Shown here piece by piece: positions 1 through 8,681 of a stretch of 64,000 nt of DNA. The notes under the pieces were generated by a model that worked only from the letters and a program-made list of their open reading frames with translations, had not been told where the DNA came from and did not search any database. The stretch comes from JALZKA01 sp963753385. Lineage in GTDB: Bacteria; Actinomycetota; Thermoleophilia; Solirubrobacterales; 70-9. The DNA lies in the NCBI GenBank assembly GCA_963753385.1, contig CAVWCC010000005.1, forward strand, positions 558,001-622,000. Reading direction: 5' to 3'. How positions within the stretch are numbered: the first letter of the stretch is position 1; each line of letters opens with the position of its first letter. Position numbers and translations under genes: made by a program.

Positions 1-320
1 GCAGCATGTATCACCGCCAGGTGGAGCGGGTCCTGGAGCTGTTCGGGCGCGAGCGGGTGCTGGTCCTCCAATACGAGCGCTGCCTGGACGACCCCGCCGG
101 AGAGATGCGCCGCACCCAGGAGTTCCTCGGGCTCGAGCCCCTCGACGAGCCGCCCGAAAAGCTCGGCGGCCCCCGCCCCTCGCGGGGCAGCCGCGTGGGT
201 CTCGAGGAGCGGATGCGCGCCGACCTCATCGACCTGCTCTCAGAGGACGTCGACCGGCTCGCGGCGCTCTGCCCGGAGCTCGACCTCGGCCTCTGGCCGA
301 ACTTCGCGGGCGAAGGATAG
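1..320 (+). CDS. Sulfotransferase family protein, C-terminal part (cut by window edge)
   Basis: The frame is open from the first bases and ends at 320, giving about 106 C-terminal residues. The stretch YHRQVERVLELFGRERVLVL followed by QYERCLDDPAG matches the 3'-phosphate-binding end of PAPS-dependent sulfotransferases, where a helix is followed by LxxEDL and DP. The catalytic N-terminal P-loop-like region lies outside the window, so the acceptor substrate cannot be judged. The ATG at 6 is internal, because sulfotransferase sequence continues upstream of it. Confidence 0.75.
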   Translation, partial: SMYHRQVERVLELFGRERVLVLQYERCLDDPAGEMRRTQEFLGLEPLDEPPEKLGGPRPSRGSRVGLEERMRADLIDLLSEDVDRLAALCPELDLGLWPNFAGEG

Positions 321-362
321 GCTGGGACAACGCGAGGGCCGCACCCCTACGGAAGGAGCGAG

Positions 363-644
363 ATGCCGACCTACGTGATGCTGACCAACCTGACCTCGGA
401 CGGGGTCAAGACCCTGAAGTCGAACCCCGGCAGGGTCCAGGAGGTGAACAAGGAGGTCGAGGCGCTCGGCGCCAAGGTCGTCGACCAGTGGGCGACGCTG
501 GGCCGGTTCGACTTCATCACCGTCGTCGAGGCCCCGGACCCCGAGACGATGGCCAAGGTTTCGGTCGAGCTCGGCTCGCGGGGCACGATGACGAGCGAGA
601 CCCTGGTCGCCGTTCCCACCGACGAGCTGGTCAAGGCGATCTGA
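363..644 (+). CDS. GYD domain protein
   Basis: A 93-residue single-domain protein. The sequence MPTYVMLTNLTSDGVKTLKS, the later GAKVVDQWATLGRFDF and the ending SETLVAVPTDEL are typical of the GYD family, small ferredoxin-fold proteins of unknown role found widely in bacteria and archaea. It has a good ribosome-binding site (GGAAGGAGCGAG) just before the ATG. It lies 34 bases upstream of purD on the same strand and may be co-transcribed. No catalytic residues can be assigned. Confidence 0.85.
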   Translation: MPTYVMLTNLTSDGVKTLKSNPGRVQEVNKEVEALGAKVVDQWATLGRFDFITVVEAPDPETMAKVSVELGSRGTMTSETLVAVPTDELVKAI

Positions 645-678
645 CGGCGCGGGAGGCGCGGCGGACCCAGTCGAGCCC

Positions 679-1959
679 GTGAGGATCCTGATCGTCGGCA
701 GCGGCGGGCGTGAGCACGCGATCGCCCGCGCGCTCGGCCGCTCCGAGCGGCATCCGGAGCTGCTGTGCGCCCCTGGGAACGCCGGCATCGCGGACGACGC
801 CCGGTGCCTGGACGTGGGCGCCGAGGATGTGCCGGGACTGGTGGGCGCCGCCCGCGACGAGACCGTCGACCTGGTGGTCGTCGGGCCCGAGGCGCCGCTC
901 GTCAAGGGCCTGGTCGACGCCCTCGAAGACGCCGGGATCGCGGCCTTCGGGCCGAGCGAGGGTGCCGCTCGCCTGGAGGGCTCGAAGGTCCACGCGAAGG
1001 AGTTGATGGCGGCCGCGGGCGTGCCGACCGCGGCCCACATCGTCCTGCGCAGCCGCGACGAGGCCCTCGCCGCTCTCTCGGGCGGCTCGTACCCCGCGGT
1101 CCTCAAGGCCGACGGGCTCGCCGCCGGGAAGGGAGTGATGATCTGCGCCTCCGAGGAGGATGCCCGCGACGCGGTGGAGGTGTTCTTCACGGAGCGGCGC
1201 TTCGGCACGACCGAGGTCCTGCTGGAGGAGCATCTAGAGGGGGAGGAGCTCTCGCTGCTGGCGCTCTGCGACGGCGACAACGTTCTCCCGCTGGCGCCGG
1301 CCCAGGACTACAAGCGGATCTTCGACGGCGACGAGGGGCCGAACACCGGAGGCATGGGGAGCTACTCGCCGGTGCCCGGGATCGGCGCCGACCGCGTTGA
1401 GGAGATCGCGGACCTCGTCCACCGGCCGATCGTCGCCGCGATGGCGGATCGCGGCGCCCCTTTCCACGGCGTCCTCTACGCGGGGCTCATGATGACGGTC
1501 GCGGGGCCCAGGGTGCTCGAGTACAACGTGCGCTTCGGCGACCCGGAGACGCAGGCCGTCCTCCCCCGGCTGCGCTCGGACCTGGTCGACCTGTTCCTCG
1601 CCTGCCGCGAGCCCGGCGGCCTTGCCGGCGCCGAGGCGCGGTTCGCCAACGACTGGGCAGTGACCGTGGTGCTCGCCTCCGCCGGATACCCGGCGTCCGC
1701 ATCCAAGGGGGACGTGATCTCGGGTCTGGACGAGGCGGCGGCCGTGGACGGAGTCGAGATCACGCATGCGGGAACCGCTCGCGACGAGCAGGAGCGCATC
1801 GTGACCGCCGGCGGCCGGGTGCTTGGCGTAACCGGCTTCGGCCCCGACGCGGGTCGTGCGCGCGACCGCGCGTACGAGGCGGCGCGGAAGATCAGCTTCG
1901 ACGGAATGCAGATGCGCGAGGACATCGCGCGACGCGCCGTTGAGCAGGTGGCGGGCTAG
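679..1959 (+). CDS. purD: Phosphoribosylamine--glycine ligase
   Basis: ATP-grasp enzyme of cytosolic purine synthesis that joins glycine to phosphoribosylamine to give GAR. It has 426 residues, the normal family length. The N-terminus MRILIVGSGGREHAI is the classic PurD start. The ATP-grasp loop KADGLAAGKGV lies near residue 145 and GGMGSYSPVPG near 221. The end of the ATP-grasp region (EYNVRFGDPETQ) is intact. GTG is the start because the conserved N-terminus begins there. purE follows 30 bases downstream. Confidence 0.97.
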   Translation: MRILIVGSGGREHAIARALGRSERHPELLCAPGNAGIADDARCLDVGAEDVPGLVGAARDETVDLVVVGPEAPLVKGLVDALEDAGIAAFGPSEGAARLEGSKVHAKELMAAAGVPTAAHIVLRSRDEALAALSGGSYPAVLKADGLAAGKGVMICASEEDARDAVEVFFTERRFGTTEVLLEEHLEGEELSLLALCDGDNVLPLAPAQDYKRIFDGDEGPNTGGMGSYSPVPGIGADRVEEIADLVHRPIVAAMADRGAPFHGVLYAGLMMTVAGPRVLEYNVRFGDPETQAVLPRLRSDLVDLFLACREPGGLAGAEARFANDWAVTVVLASAGYPASASKGDVISGLDEAAAVDGVEITHAGTARDEQERIVTAGGRVLGVTGFGPDAGRARDRAYEAARKISFDGMQMREDIARRAVEQVAG

Positions 1960-1989
1960 CGGACGAACCCGAAAGGAAGACGAGAACAG

Positions 1990-2502
1990 ATGGAGACAGC
2001 GGAGCCCGAGCGCGGTCGCGAGCCGGACACTGAAACCCGGACGGAGACGGCGATCGTCGATCCGATGCCGGAGGTCGAGGCGGCGTTCGAGGAGATCGAG
2101 GTCGATGCCCCTCGGGTGGGAATCATCATGGGCTCGAAGAGCGACAAGCCCAAGATGCAGCCGGCCGGCGAGGCGCTCCAGGACGCCGGGATCCGTTACG
2201 AGGTCCGGGTGATGAGCGCGCACCGCGACCCCGAGAAGGTCAGGGAGTACTGCCACGCGGCACGGATGCGCGGAATCAAGGTGATCATCGCCGGTGCCGG
2301 GATGTCGGCGGCGCTGCCCGGCGTCGCCGCGGCGCACACCGACCTGCCGGTGATCGGCGTGCCGATCCTCGGCAAGACCCTCGGCGGTCTCGACGCCCTG
2401 CTCTCCGCGGTGCAGATGCCCCCGGGCGTGCCCGTCGCCTGCGTGGCGATCGACGGCGCCAAGAACGCCGGCCTGCTCGCTGCCAGAATCATCACTGCTT
2501 GA
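1990..2502 (+). CDS. purE: N5-carboxyaminoimidazole ribonucleotide mutase, class I
   Basis: Converts N5-CAIR to CAIR in purine synthesis. The core starts at about residue 38 with VGIIMGSKSDKPKM and continues with VMSAHRDP and GAGMSAALPGVAAAHT, ending with VAIDGAKNAGLLAARI; these are the PurE active-site elements. About 37 acidic, low-complexity residues precede the core, which is longer than usual for the ~160-residue family; an internal ATG at 2065 would shorten this. A purK partner is not in the window. The stop overlaps a tiny TTG-started ORF that leads into purB. Confidence 0.95.
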   Translation: METAEPERGREPDTETRTETAIVDPMPEVEAAFEEIEVDAPRVGIIMGSKSDKPKMQPAGEALQDAGIRYEVRVMSAHRDPEKVREYCHAARMRGIKVIIAGAGMSAALPGVAAAHTDLPVIGVPILGKTLGGLDALLSAVQMPPGVPVACVAIDGAKNAGLLAARIITA

Positions 2503-2567
2503 ACGGAGAGCCGCAAACCCCGACGGTCCGCAGGCGAAGCCGAGGAACCGGCGGGCAGTTGTTGTGA
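2499..2567 (+). CDS. Intercistronic micro-ORF between purE and purB (22 codons)
   Basis: A TTG at 2499 overlaps the purE stop (TTGA) and a TGA at 2565-2567 overlaps the purB GTG start (GTGA), so this small frame exactly bridges the two genes. The peptide is Arg/Gly-rich and ends RRRSRGTGGQLL. Its nucleotide sequence from about 2514 to 2556 is closely similar to the purS-purQ junction at 8909-8953. It may be a translated relay that couples purE to purB, or a structured DNA/RNA repeat that happens to be open. Translation is unproven. Confidence 0.35.
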   Translation: MNGEPQTPTVRRRSRGTGGQLL

Positions 2568-2591
2568 TCCCGCGTTACACGCGGGATCACA
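2563..2591 (+). repeat. Perfect 12-bp inverted repeat over the purB start codon
   Basis: TGTGATCCCGCG at 2563-2574 is followed by the 5-base loop TTACA and then CGCGGGATCACA at 2580-2591. The GTG start of purB lies inside the left arm. In RNA this would form a very stable GC-rich hairpin that hides the start codon. Part of the right arm is constrained by the conserved PurB N-terminal residues RYTRDH, so chance plus codon choice cannot be ruled out. Confidence 0.7.
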
Positions 2592-3844
2592 TAGGGGCGG
2601 TCTGGACCGACCGCCGCCGCATGGAGGGCTGGCTCGCCGTCGAGCTCGCCGCGACCGACGCGTGGGCCGAGGAGGGGGTGGTTCCGGCCGAGGCCGCGAA
2701 GGCATGCCGGGAGCGGGCCTCGTTCGAGGTCGAGGCCGTGGCCGAGCGCGAGCGCACGACGAACCACGACGTCGCGGCGTTCGTGGACGTCGTCGCCGCC
2801 TCGATCGGCGAGGAGGGTCGCTGGATCCACTACGGGCTGACCTCGTCGGACGTGCTGGACACCGCGCTCGCGCTCCAGGTGCGGGACGCGGGCGAGATCA
2901 TCGTCGCGGGCGCCCGTGCATATCGCGACGCCTTGCGCGACCGGGCGCTCGAGCACGCCGAGACGGTCTGCGTCGGGCGCACCCACGGCGTGCACGCGGA
3001 GCCGACCAGCTTCGGCCTGCGGCTGGCCGGCTTCGCCTTCGAGGCCGATCGCAACCTCCGCCGGCTCGAGCGCGCCTTCAACGAGGCAACGGTCGGGGCG
3101 GTGTCGGGCGCGGTTGGGACGTACGCCTCGGTGCCGCCCGCGATCGAGCGGCGCATCTGCGAGGCGCTCGGGATCCGGGCCGAGGACGTGTCGACGCAGG
3201 TCGTTCCGCGCGACCGGCACGCGGACCTCCTTGGGGCGATCGCGATCGCCGGCGCGGGACTCGAGCGGTTCGCGACCGAGGTCCGCAACCTCCAGCGGAC
3301 CGAGATCCGCGAGGTCGAGGAGCCGTTCGGGAAGGGCCAGAAGGGCTCGTCGGCGATGCCGCACAAGCGCAACCCGATCACCTGCGAGCGGATCACCGGC
3401 CTGGCGCGCGTCCTGCGCGGCTACGCCCAGGTCGGGCTCGAGAACGTCGCGCTCTGGCACGAGCGCGACATCTCGCACTCCGGAGCCGAGCGGGTGGTGC
3501 TGCCGGACTCGACGATCGCACTCGACTACATGCAGCACCTCGCCACCCGTGTCGCCTCCGGGATGACTGTCCACGCCGAGCGGATGCGCCACAACCTCAA
3601 CCTCACGCACGGCGCGATCTTCAGCCAGCGCGCGCTTACCGCGCTCGTCGAGGCGGGGGCGAGCCGGGATGACGCCTACCGGCTGGTCCAGGAGGCGGCG
3701 CAGGAGGCGTGGGACACCGGGACGCCCTTCGCCGAGCTGCTCGCGGCCCGGGCTCCCAATCTGGACGTGGCCGCGGTGATGGACGCGAGCGCCTATCTCG
3801 CACACGTTCCCGAGGTGATGGCGCGCCTGCAAGCGTTCGAGTGA
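2564..3844 (+). CDS. purB: Adenylosuccinate lyase
   Basis: Fumarase/aspartase-superfamily lyase acting twice in purine synthesis (SAICAR to AICAR, and adenylosuccinate to AMP). 426 residues, normal length. The start VIPRYTRDHIGAVWTD matches the usual M-I-x-R-Y-(S/T)-R opening, so GTG 2564 is the start. The signature loop GSSAMPHKRNP lies near residue 262, and TSSDVLDTA and GRTHGVHAEPT carry the other active-site residues. The stop overlaps the next gene by 4 bases (GTGA). Confidence 0.97.
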   Translation: MIPRYTRDHIGAVWTDRRRMEGWLAVELAATDAWAEEGVVPAEAAKACRERASFEVEAVAERERTTNHDVAAFVDVVAASIGEEGRWIHYGLTSSDVLDTALALQVRDAGEIIVAGARAYRDALRDRALEHAETVCVGRTHGVHAEPTSFGLRLAGFAFEADRNLRRLERAFNEATVGAVSGAVGTYASVPPAIERRICEALGIRAEDVSTQVVPRDRHADLLGAIAIAGAGLERFATEVRNLQRTEIREVEEPFGKGQKGSSAMPHKRNPITCERITGLARVLRGYAQVGLENVALWHERDISHSGAERVVLPDSTIALDYMQHLATRVASGMTVHAERMRHNLNLTHGAIFSQRALTALVEAGASRDDAYRLVQEAAQEAWDTGTPFAELLAARAPNLDVAAVMDASAYLAHVPEVMARLQAFE

Positions 3845-4872
3845 GCCACGAGGCGACGACCCTCGAGCTCCAGCGGGAGCTCGACGACGCGCTGGCCGCC
3901 CTGATCCCGCGGGGGACCGAGCTCGCGTTCCTGAACTTCCCCAACATCGCCAATCCCGGGGACTCCGCGATCTATCTCGGCGCCCGCGCCGCGCTCGAGC
4001 GGATCGGCGCCCGCGTCGTCCTCACCGCCGCGCACAACGACTACCGGCGCCGGCTGGTGGCGGATGCGGTGGGGCCGCGCGGGACGATCGTCATCGGCGG
4101 CGGCGGGAACTTCGGCGACCTCTACCGCAAGCAGCCCCAGCAGCGCGTCCGCCGCAATGTGCTGAAGGACTTCCCGGAGGCCAGGATCATCCAGCTGCCG
4201 CAGGCCATCCACTTCGAGGACCCGCGGCGGGGGCGCCGCTTCGCGGACCTCTGCCGGGCCCACTCGGGCCTGACGATCATGGTCCGGGACAGCCGGAGTG
4301 CCGAGCGCGCGGCGGAACTCGGACTCGACACGATCGTGTGCCCCGACCTCGTGGTCGCGCTCGGGCCGCTCGAGCGGCCCGCGGGCCCGACGCGCCGGGT
4401 CGCATGGGTCCTCCGCGAGGACGTGGAGCGTCGCGAGGGGCTCGCCGCCGTGGGTGCGGATGCCCGCGACTGGCCGGCGGCGGCCGAGCAGGGTGATGGC
4501 GTCCGTGGCCTCGCGCTTCGGCGCGACCTCGCGCTGACCCGCGGCCTCGCCCGGGTTCGCGACCGCGCGCCGTCGCGCCTCCGGCCGGCGCTCGCTCGCG
4601 GCGCATCGAGCCGCTACGGGCCGATCGCGCGGCGGCGTCTGCGATCCGCGCTCGAGCTGGCCGCCACCGGCGAGGTCCTGGTGACCGACCGGCTCCACGG
4701 CCACCTGCTCGCCTGTCTCATGGGCATCCCGAACGTGGTGCTGGACAACTCGTACGGGAAGAACCGCGGCGTTTTCGAGACCTGGTCCCACCGCTACGCG
4801 ATCGCGCGGTTCGCCGACGACGGAACCGCCGCGAGCGAGCTGGCCGAGTCCCTGGCAGCGACGGTGGCCTGA
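3841..4872 (+). CDS. Polysaccharide pyruvyl transferase family protein
   Basis: 343 residues from a GTG that overlaps the purB stop. The region FPNIANPGDSAIYLGARAAL, then IGGGGNFGDLYRK, a central HSGLTIMVRDSRSAERAAELG and the late TDRLHGHLLACLMGIPNVVLDN are the hallmarks of the pyruvyl-transferase family (PssK/CsaB-like), which adds ketal pyruvate to cell-surface sugars. It precedes a glycosyltransferase by 14 bases, so both probably serve a surface glycan despite sitting behind purB. The sugar substrate is unknown. Confidence 0.85.
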   Translation: MSHEATTLELQRELDDALAALIPRGTELAFLNFPNIANPGDSAIYLGARAALERIGARVVLTAAHNDYRRRLVADAVGPRGTIVIGGGGNFGDLYRKQPQQRVRRNVLKDFPEARIIQLPQAIHFEDPRRGRRFADLCRAHSGLTIMVRDSRSAERAAELGLDTIVCPDLVVALGPLERPAGPTRRVAWVLREDVERREGLAAVGADARDWPAAAEQGDGVRGLALRRDLALTRGLARVRDRAPSRLRPALARGASSRYGPIARRRLRSALELAATGEVLVTDRLHGHLLACLMGIPNVVLDNSYGKNRGVFETWSHRYAIARFADDGTAASELAESLAATVA

Positions 4873-4886
4873 AAGCATCCGGCGCC

Positions 4887-6083
4887 GTGCGGATCGTGAT
4901 GACACTGGTCGTACGCGACGAGGCGGACGTGATCGAGGCAAACCTGCGAGCGCATCGGGCGCTCGGTGTCGGCGCTTTCTGTGTCCTCGACAACGGCTCT
5001 ACGGACGGCACCGCAGCGATCCTCGAACACTGGCGGCAGGCTGGGCTCGCCCACGTGATCACCGACCCCGACGCCGACACGGACGAGGTCTTTCTCGAAT
5101 GGCCGACGCGACTGGCGCGGCTGGCGGCAACGGAGCTGGGGGCCGACTGGGTGATCAACAACGACGGCGACGAGTTCTGGTACCCGCTGGAGGGCGACCT
5201 GAGGGACGTCTTCGCCACCGTCCCGGACGACGTGCACGGGCTGCTCGCCCCGCGCCTCGAGTTTGTTCCCCAGGCCGACGGGCCGGAGCCGTTCTGGGAA
5301 CGGATGACGCTCCGGGAGCGTGATACCCGGGTCCTCCCGAAGGTCGCTCATCGCGCTACCGACGACGTTCGCGTGGGGCCCGGCTCCCACTATGTGGCCT
5401 CGCCCCGCCTCGGGGTGGGAGAGACGGCTGGGAAGCCCTCGCTGCGGGGCCTCCGCAGGAAGCCGAGCCAGCCGCGCCTGATCGTGCCGGCGGCTCGATT
5501 CCCGTGCGTCATCCTCCACCTGCCGCTGCGCTCGTTCGAGCAGTACCGGAGCCGGCTTGAGATCGGCCTGCGCATCGCCGGCACCCGCGAGTCGAAGCAA
5601 CTCGAGTCACGGATCAACGAGGTGCTCAGCGAGGACGGAGCCGAGAAGCGCTGGCTGGAGCTGATCGGTGACGAGAATCGCGAGCGCAGCGCGATCGACG
5701 GCGGCGAGCTTGTCCGCGACACCCGCCTCCGCGACCTGATGCGCGCGATCGGCCCGCCGGATCCAACGGCGCTGGAACCGGCCGCCCATTCGATCGAGGC
5801 CACACCGGGTGCCGCGGACGAGGCGGCCGGACAGGCGCTCCGCGGCCTGATCCACAACCACGCCCAGGCGCTCGGCGAGCGCGATGCGAAGCTGGCTGGG
5901 CTCGCCGCCAAGGATCAGCGGCTCCGCGAGACGCGCGCCCGATCCCGGGCCGAGGCCCGCAACCTCCGCTCGCAGGTGCGGAAGGTGCGAAAGCGGGCGC
6001 GAAGGCGCGAGGACCGCCTCGCGAAGATCGAGGGCAGCCGCTGGTGGCGGCTCCGCCCCCGATTCGGGCGGCGAAAGCTCTAG
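4887..6083 (+). CDS. Family 2-type glycosyltransferase with C-terminal coiled coil
   Basis: 398 residues. The N-terminus MRIVMTLVVRDEADVIEANL with FCVLDNGSTDGT is the nucleotide-sugar binding start of GT2-like proteins (Glyco_tranf_2_4 type), and NNDGDEFWYP supplies the acidic metal-binding motif near residue 92. The last ~110 residues are Arg/Ala/Glu-rich, predicted helical coiled coil, ending in a very basic tail. No membrane segment is evident. It is probably co-transcribed with the upstream pyruvyl transferase. The stop overlaps the convergent P450 end by 4 bases. Confidence 0.85.
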   Translation: MRIVMTLVVRDEADVIEANLRAHRALGVGAFCVLDNGSTDGTAAILEHWRQAGLAHVITDPDADTDEVFLEWPTRLARLAATELGADWVINNDGDEFWYPLEGDLRDVFATVPDDVHGLLAPRLEFVPQADGPEPFWERMTLRERDTRVLPKVAHRATDDVRVGPGSHYVASPRLGVGETAGKPSLRGLRRKPSQPRLIVPAARFPCVILHLPLRSFEQYRSRLEIGLRIAGTRESKQLESRINEVLSEDGAEKRWLELIGDENRERSAIDGGELVRDTRLRDLMRAIGPPDPTALEPAAHSIEATPGAADEAAGQALRGLIHNHAQALGERDAKLAGLAAKDQRLRETRARSRAEARNLRSQVRKVRKRARRREDRLAKIEGSRWWRLRPRFGRRKL

Positions 6084-7416
6084 GCGGCGCCCTGGAGCCG
6101 GCGCTCGAGGACCGCCATCGTCCCGTTCTGAGGTGACATCGTCACGTTCCGGCGAATCGGGCGTTCGGGCTGCGCGGCCCCGGGGCGAAGCACGCACGAG
6201 CGCAGGATCGTCTCGAGCGCTACCCGCATCTCGAATTGCGCGAAGGCGGCGCCAATGCAGCGGCGGGTCCCGCCTCCGAACGGGATCCACGAGTAAGTCT
6301 CGGTGTCGGCCTCGAGGAACCGCTCGGGCCGGAAGGCGTGCGGCTCCGGATACAACTCGGCTCGGGTGTGCGTGAGCGAGATCGCTGCCATCACGACGGT
6401 CCCGACGTCCAGCTCGTAGCCCCCGAGCTCCGCCGGCTCGCGCAGCTCACGGCCGGTGAACGGGACCACGGGCCTCACCCGAAGGGACTCCTCGATCACG
6501 GCGTCCAGGTACTCCCGCTCGCCGGACCGGACCTCCTCCGTGAGGCGGGCGAGCGCGTCCGGGCGGTGGAAGAGGAGGTCAAAGGTCCACGCCAGGGCAG
6601 TCGCCGTGGTCTCGTGCCCGGCGAGGAGCAGCGTCATCAGCTGGTCGCGCAGCTCCGCGTCCTCCATCCGGGACCCGTCGTCGAACCGCGCCGCCACGAG
6701 CATCGAGAGGATGTCGTTGCGTTCCTCGAGGCTCGGGTCGGCCCGCCGCTCGGCGATCTCGGCCGCGAGCAGCTCGTCGATGCGCTCGTTCAGCTCGCCG
6801 AGCCGCCGGAACGCGGGGGTACTGCGGACGCCGGGGATGATGAAGCCGACGGCCGCGGCGTGGCGGTCGCGCCGAGGATCGCGACGAGCGCGGCGCTCAG
6901 CTCGTCGCGGCGCCGCTCGTCGGTGATGCCGAAGACCGCGCGCAGGATCACCTCGAGGGTGATCGCCTGCATGCTCGGGTGGAGGGCGAACGGTTGCCCC
7001 GTCGGCCACTCCGCGGCGGCTCGCTCGGTCGCGTCCGCGATCACCTGCTCGTAGGCCCGCATCCGCTCGCCGTGGAACGGCGGGAGCATGAGCTTGCGGC
7101 GCCGCAGGTGCTCCGAGCCCTCCTGGAGGAGGAGCGAGCCGGATCCGAGCAGCGGCTTCAGGATGATGTTTCGGCCCGGAGCGATCGTGTTGACGCGGTC
7201 CGCGGCGAACAGCTTCTTCAGCGACTCGGGGTCGGAAATGAAGACCAGCTCGCCCGGTCCGTAGACGCTGGCATGAAAGGTCTCTCCGAGCTCGCCCCGC
7301 CAATGCTCCATGAACGGCCCGGGGCGGACCAGGAAGCGCAGCGTCTGAACCGCCTTGGGCAACGGCACCCTGGGCGGGTCGGCGGCCTTGACCGCGCCGT
7401 TACCGCGTTCGAGCAA
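6080..7416 (-). pseudogene. Cytochrome P450, interrupted by one frameshift
   Basis: Two frames together encode a complete P450 of about 445 residues. The N-terminal frame runs from 7416 to about 6870 (RVPLPKAVQTLRFLVRPGPF, then HLRRRKLMLPPFHGERM). The C-terminal frame continues to 6080 with the I-helix AGHETTATAL, the ExxR motif EESLRVRP and the haem loop FGGGTRRCIGAAFA. The switch lies at about 6850-6880 and is mended by adding one base, so it may be a sequence error or a recent loss. It begins inside the end of the csoR gene. The substrate is unknown. Confidence 0.8.
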
Positions 7417-7708
7417 AGCGATCCACTGCCGCCATCAGCTCCTCGACCTTCTCGTCCGCGTCGGAGGCTCCGCTCTCGATCGCACCGCGGACGCAATGGT
7501 CGGTGTGGTCGGCGAGCAGCTTCAGGCCGACGCCGTCGAGCGCCTTGGTGATCGCCCCGAGCTGCGTGAGGACGTCGATGCAGTACGCCTCGTCCTCGAC
7601 CATGCCCTTGACCCCCCGCACCTGGCCCTCGATCCGGGAGAGCCGGCGGAGGATGGCGTCGCGGTCGTTGACGTATCCGGGCTCGGTCCTGCTCATCGTG
7701 CGGATCAT
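7400..7708 (-). CDS. csoR: CsoR/RcnR-family metal-sensing repressor
   Basis: 102 residues, all helical. Family motifs RLSRIEGQVRGVKGMVEDE and CIDVLTQ are present, and the copper(I) ligand trio is complete as Cys43, His68 and Cys72 (HTDHC). That set is characteristic of copper sensors rather than RcnR-type nickel/cobalt sensors. The ATG at 7708 lies inside the predicted operator; the ATG at 7696 is an alternative start. It overlaps the downstream P450 start by 17 bases, so the P450 should be in its regulon. No copper ATPase or chaperone gene is seen nearby. Confidence 0.9.
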   Translation of the reverse strand: MIRTMSRTEPGYVNDRDAILRRLSRIEGQVRGVKGMVEDEAYCIDVLTQLGAITKALDGVGLKLLADHTDHCVRGAIESGASDADEKVEELMAAVDRFARTR

Positions 7709-7724
7709 ACCCTATGGGGGTATT
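7706..7724. promoter_or_regulatory. Probable CsoR operator
   Basis: ATACCCTATGGGGGTAT at 7707-7723 is nearly the classical CsoR box (ATACCCC-TA-GGGGTAT palindrome). It lies at the csoR start and between csoR and purC, so it probably mediates copper-relieved autorepression and may also reach the divergent side. Confidence 0.75.
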
Positions 7725-7772
7725 CGAGCGCCAGTCGACGCGGCCGGGGTCGTTGTTAGCATCAGGCGCACC

Positions 7773-8624
<852 letters not shown>

Positions 8625-8681
8625 ATGAGCGACGTTAGGCGCGAAACCATGTTTGGCCCCCCGCCAGGGGATTATTTCTGA
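8625..8681 (+). CDS. Intercistronic micro-ORF between purC and purS (18 codons)
   Basis: ATG at 8625 follows the purC stop directly (TGA-ATG) and the micro-ORF's TGA at 8679-8681 overlaps the purS start codon (CTGA). The predicted peptide is MSDVRRETMFGPPPGDYF. It aligns codon by codon, without gaps, with the purF-recQ junction at 14368-14424 and with 50882-50817 on the minus strand; the shared start is M/V-S-D/A-V-R-R-E. AGGGG at 8666-8670 would serve as the ribosome site for purS. Possibly a translation relay. Confidence 0.4.
   Translation: MSDVRRETMFGPPPGDYF

Noticed and set aside
240..1280. Long minus-strand frames opposite purD and other genes
   Set aside because: They have no family motifs and lie opposite well-supported genes; long antisense frames are expected in high-GC coding DNA.
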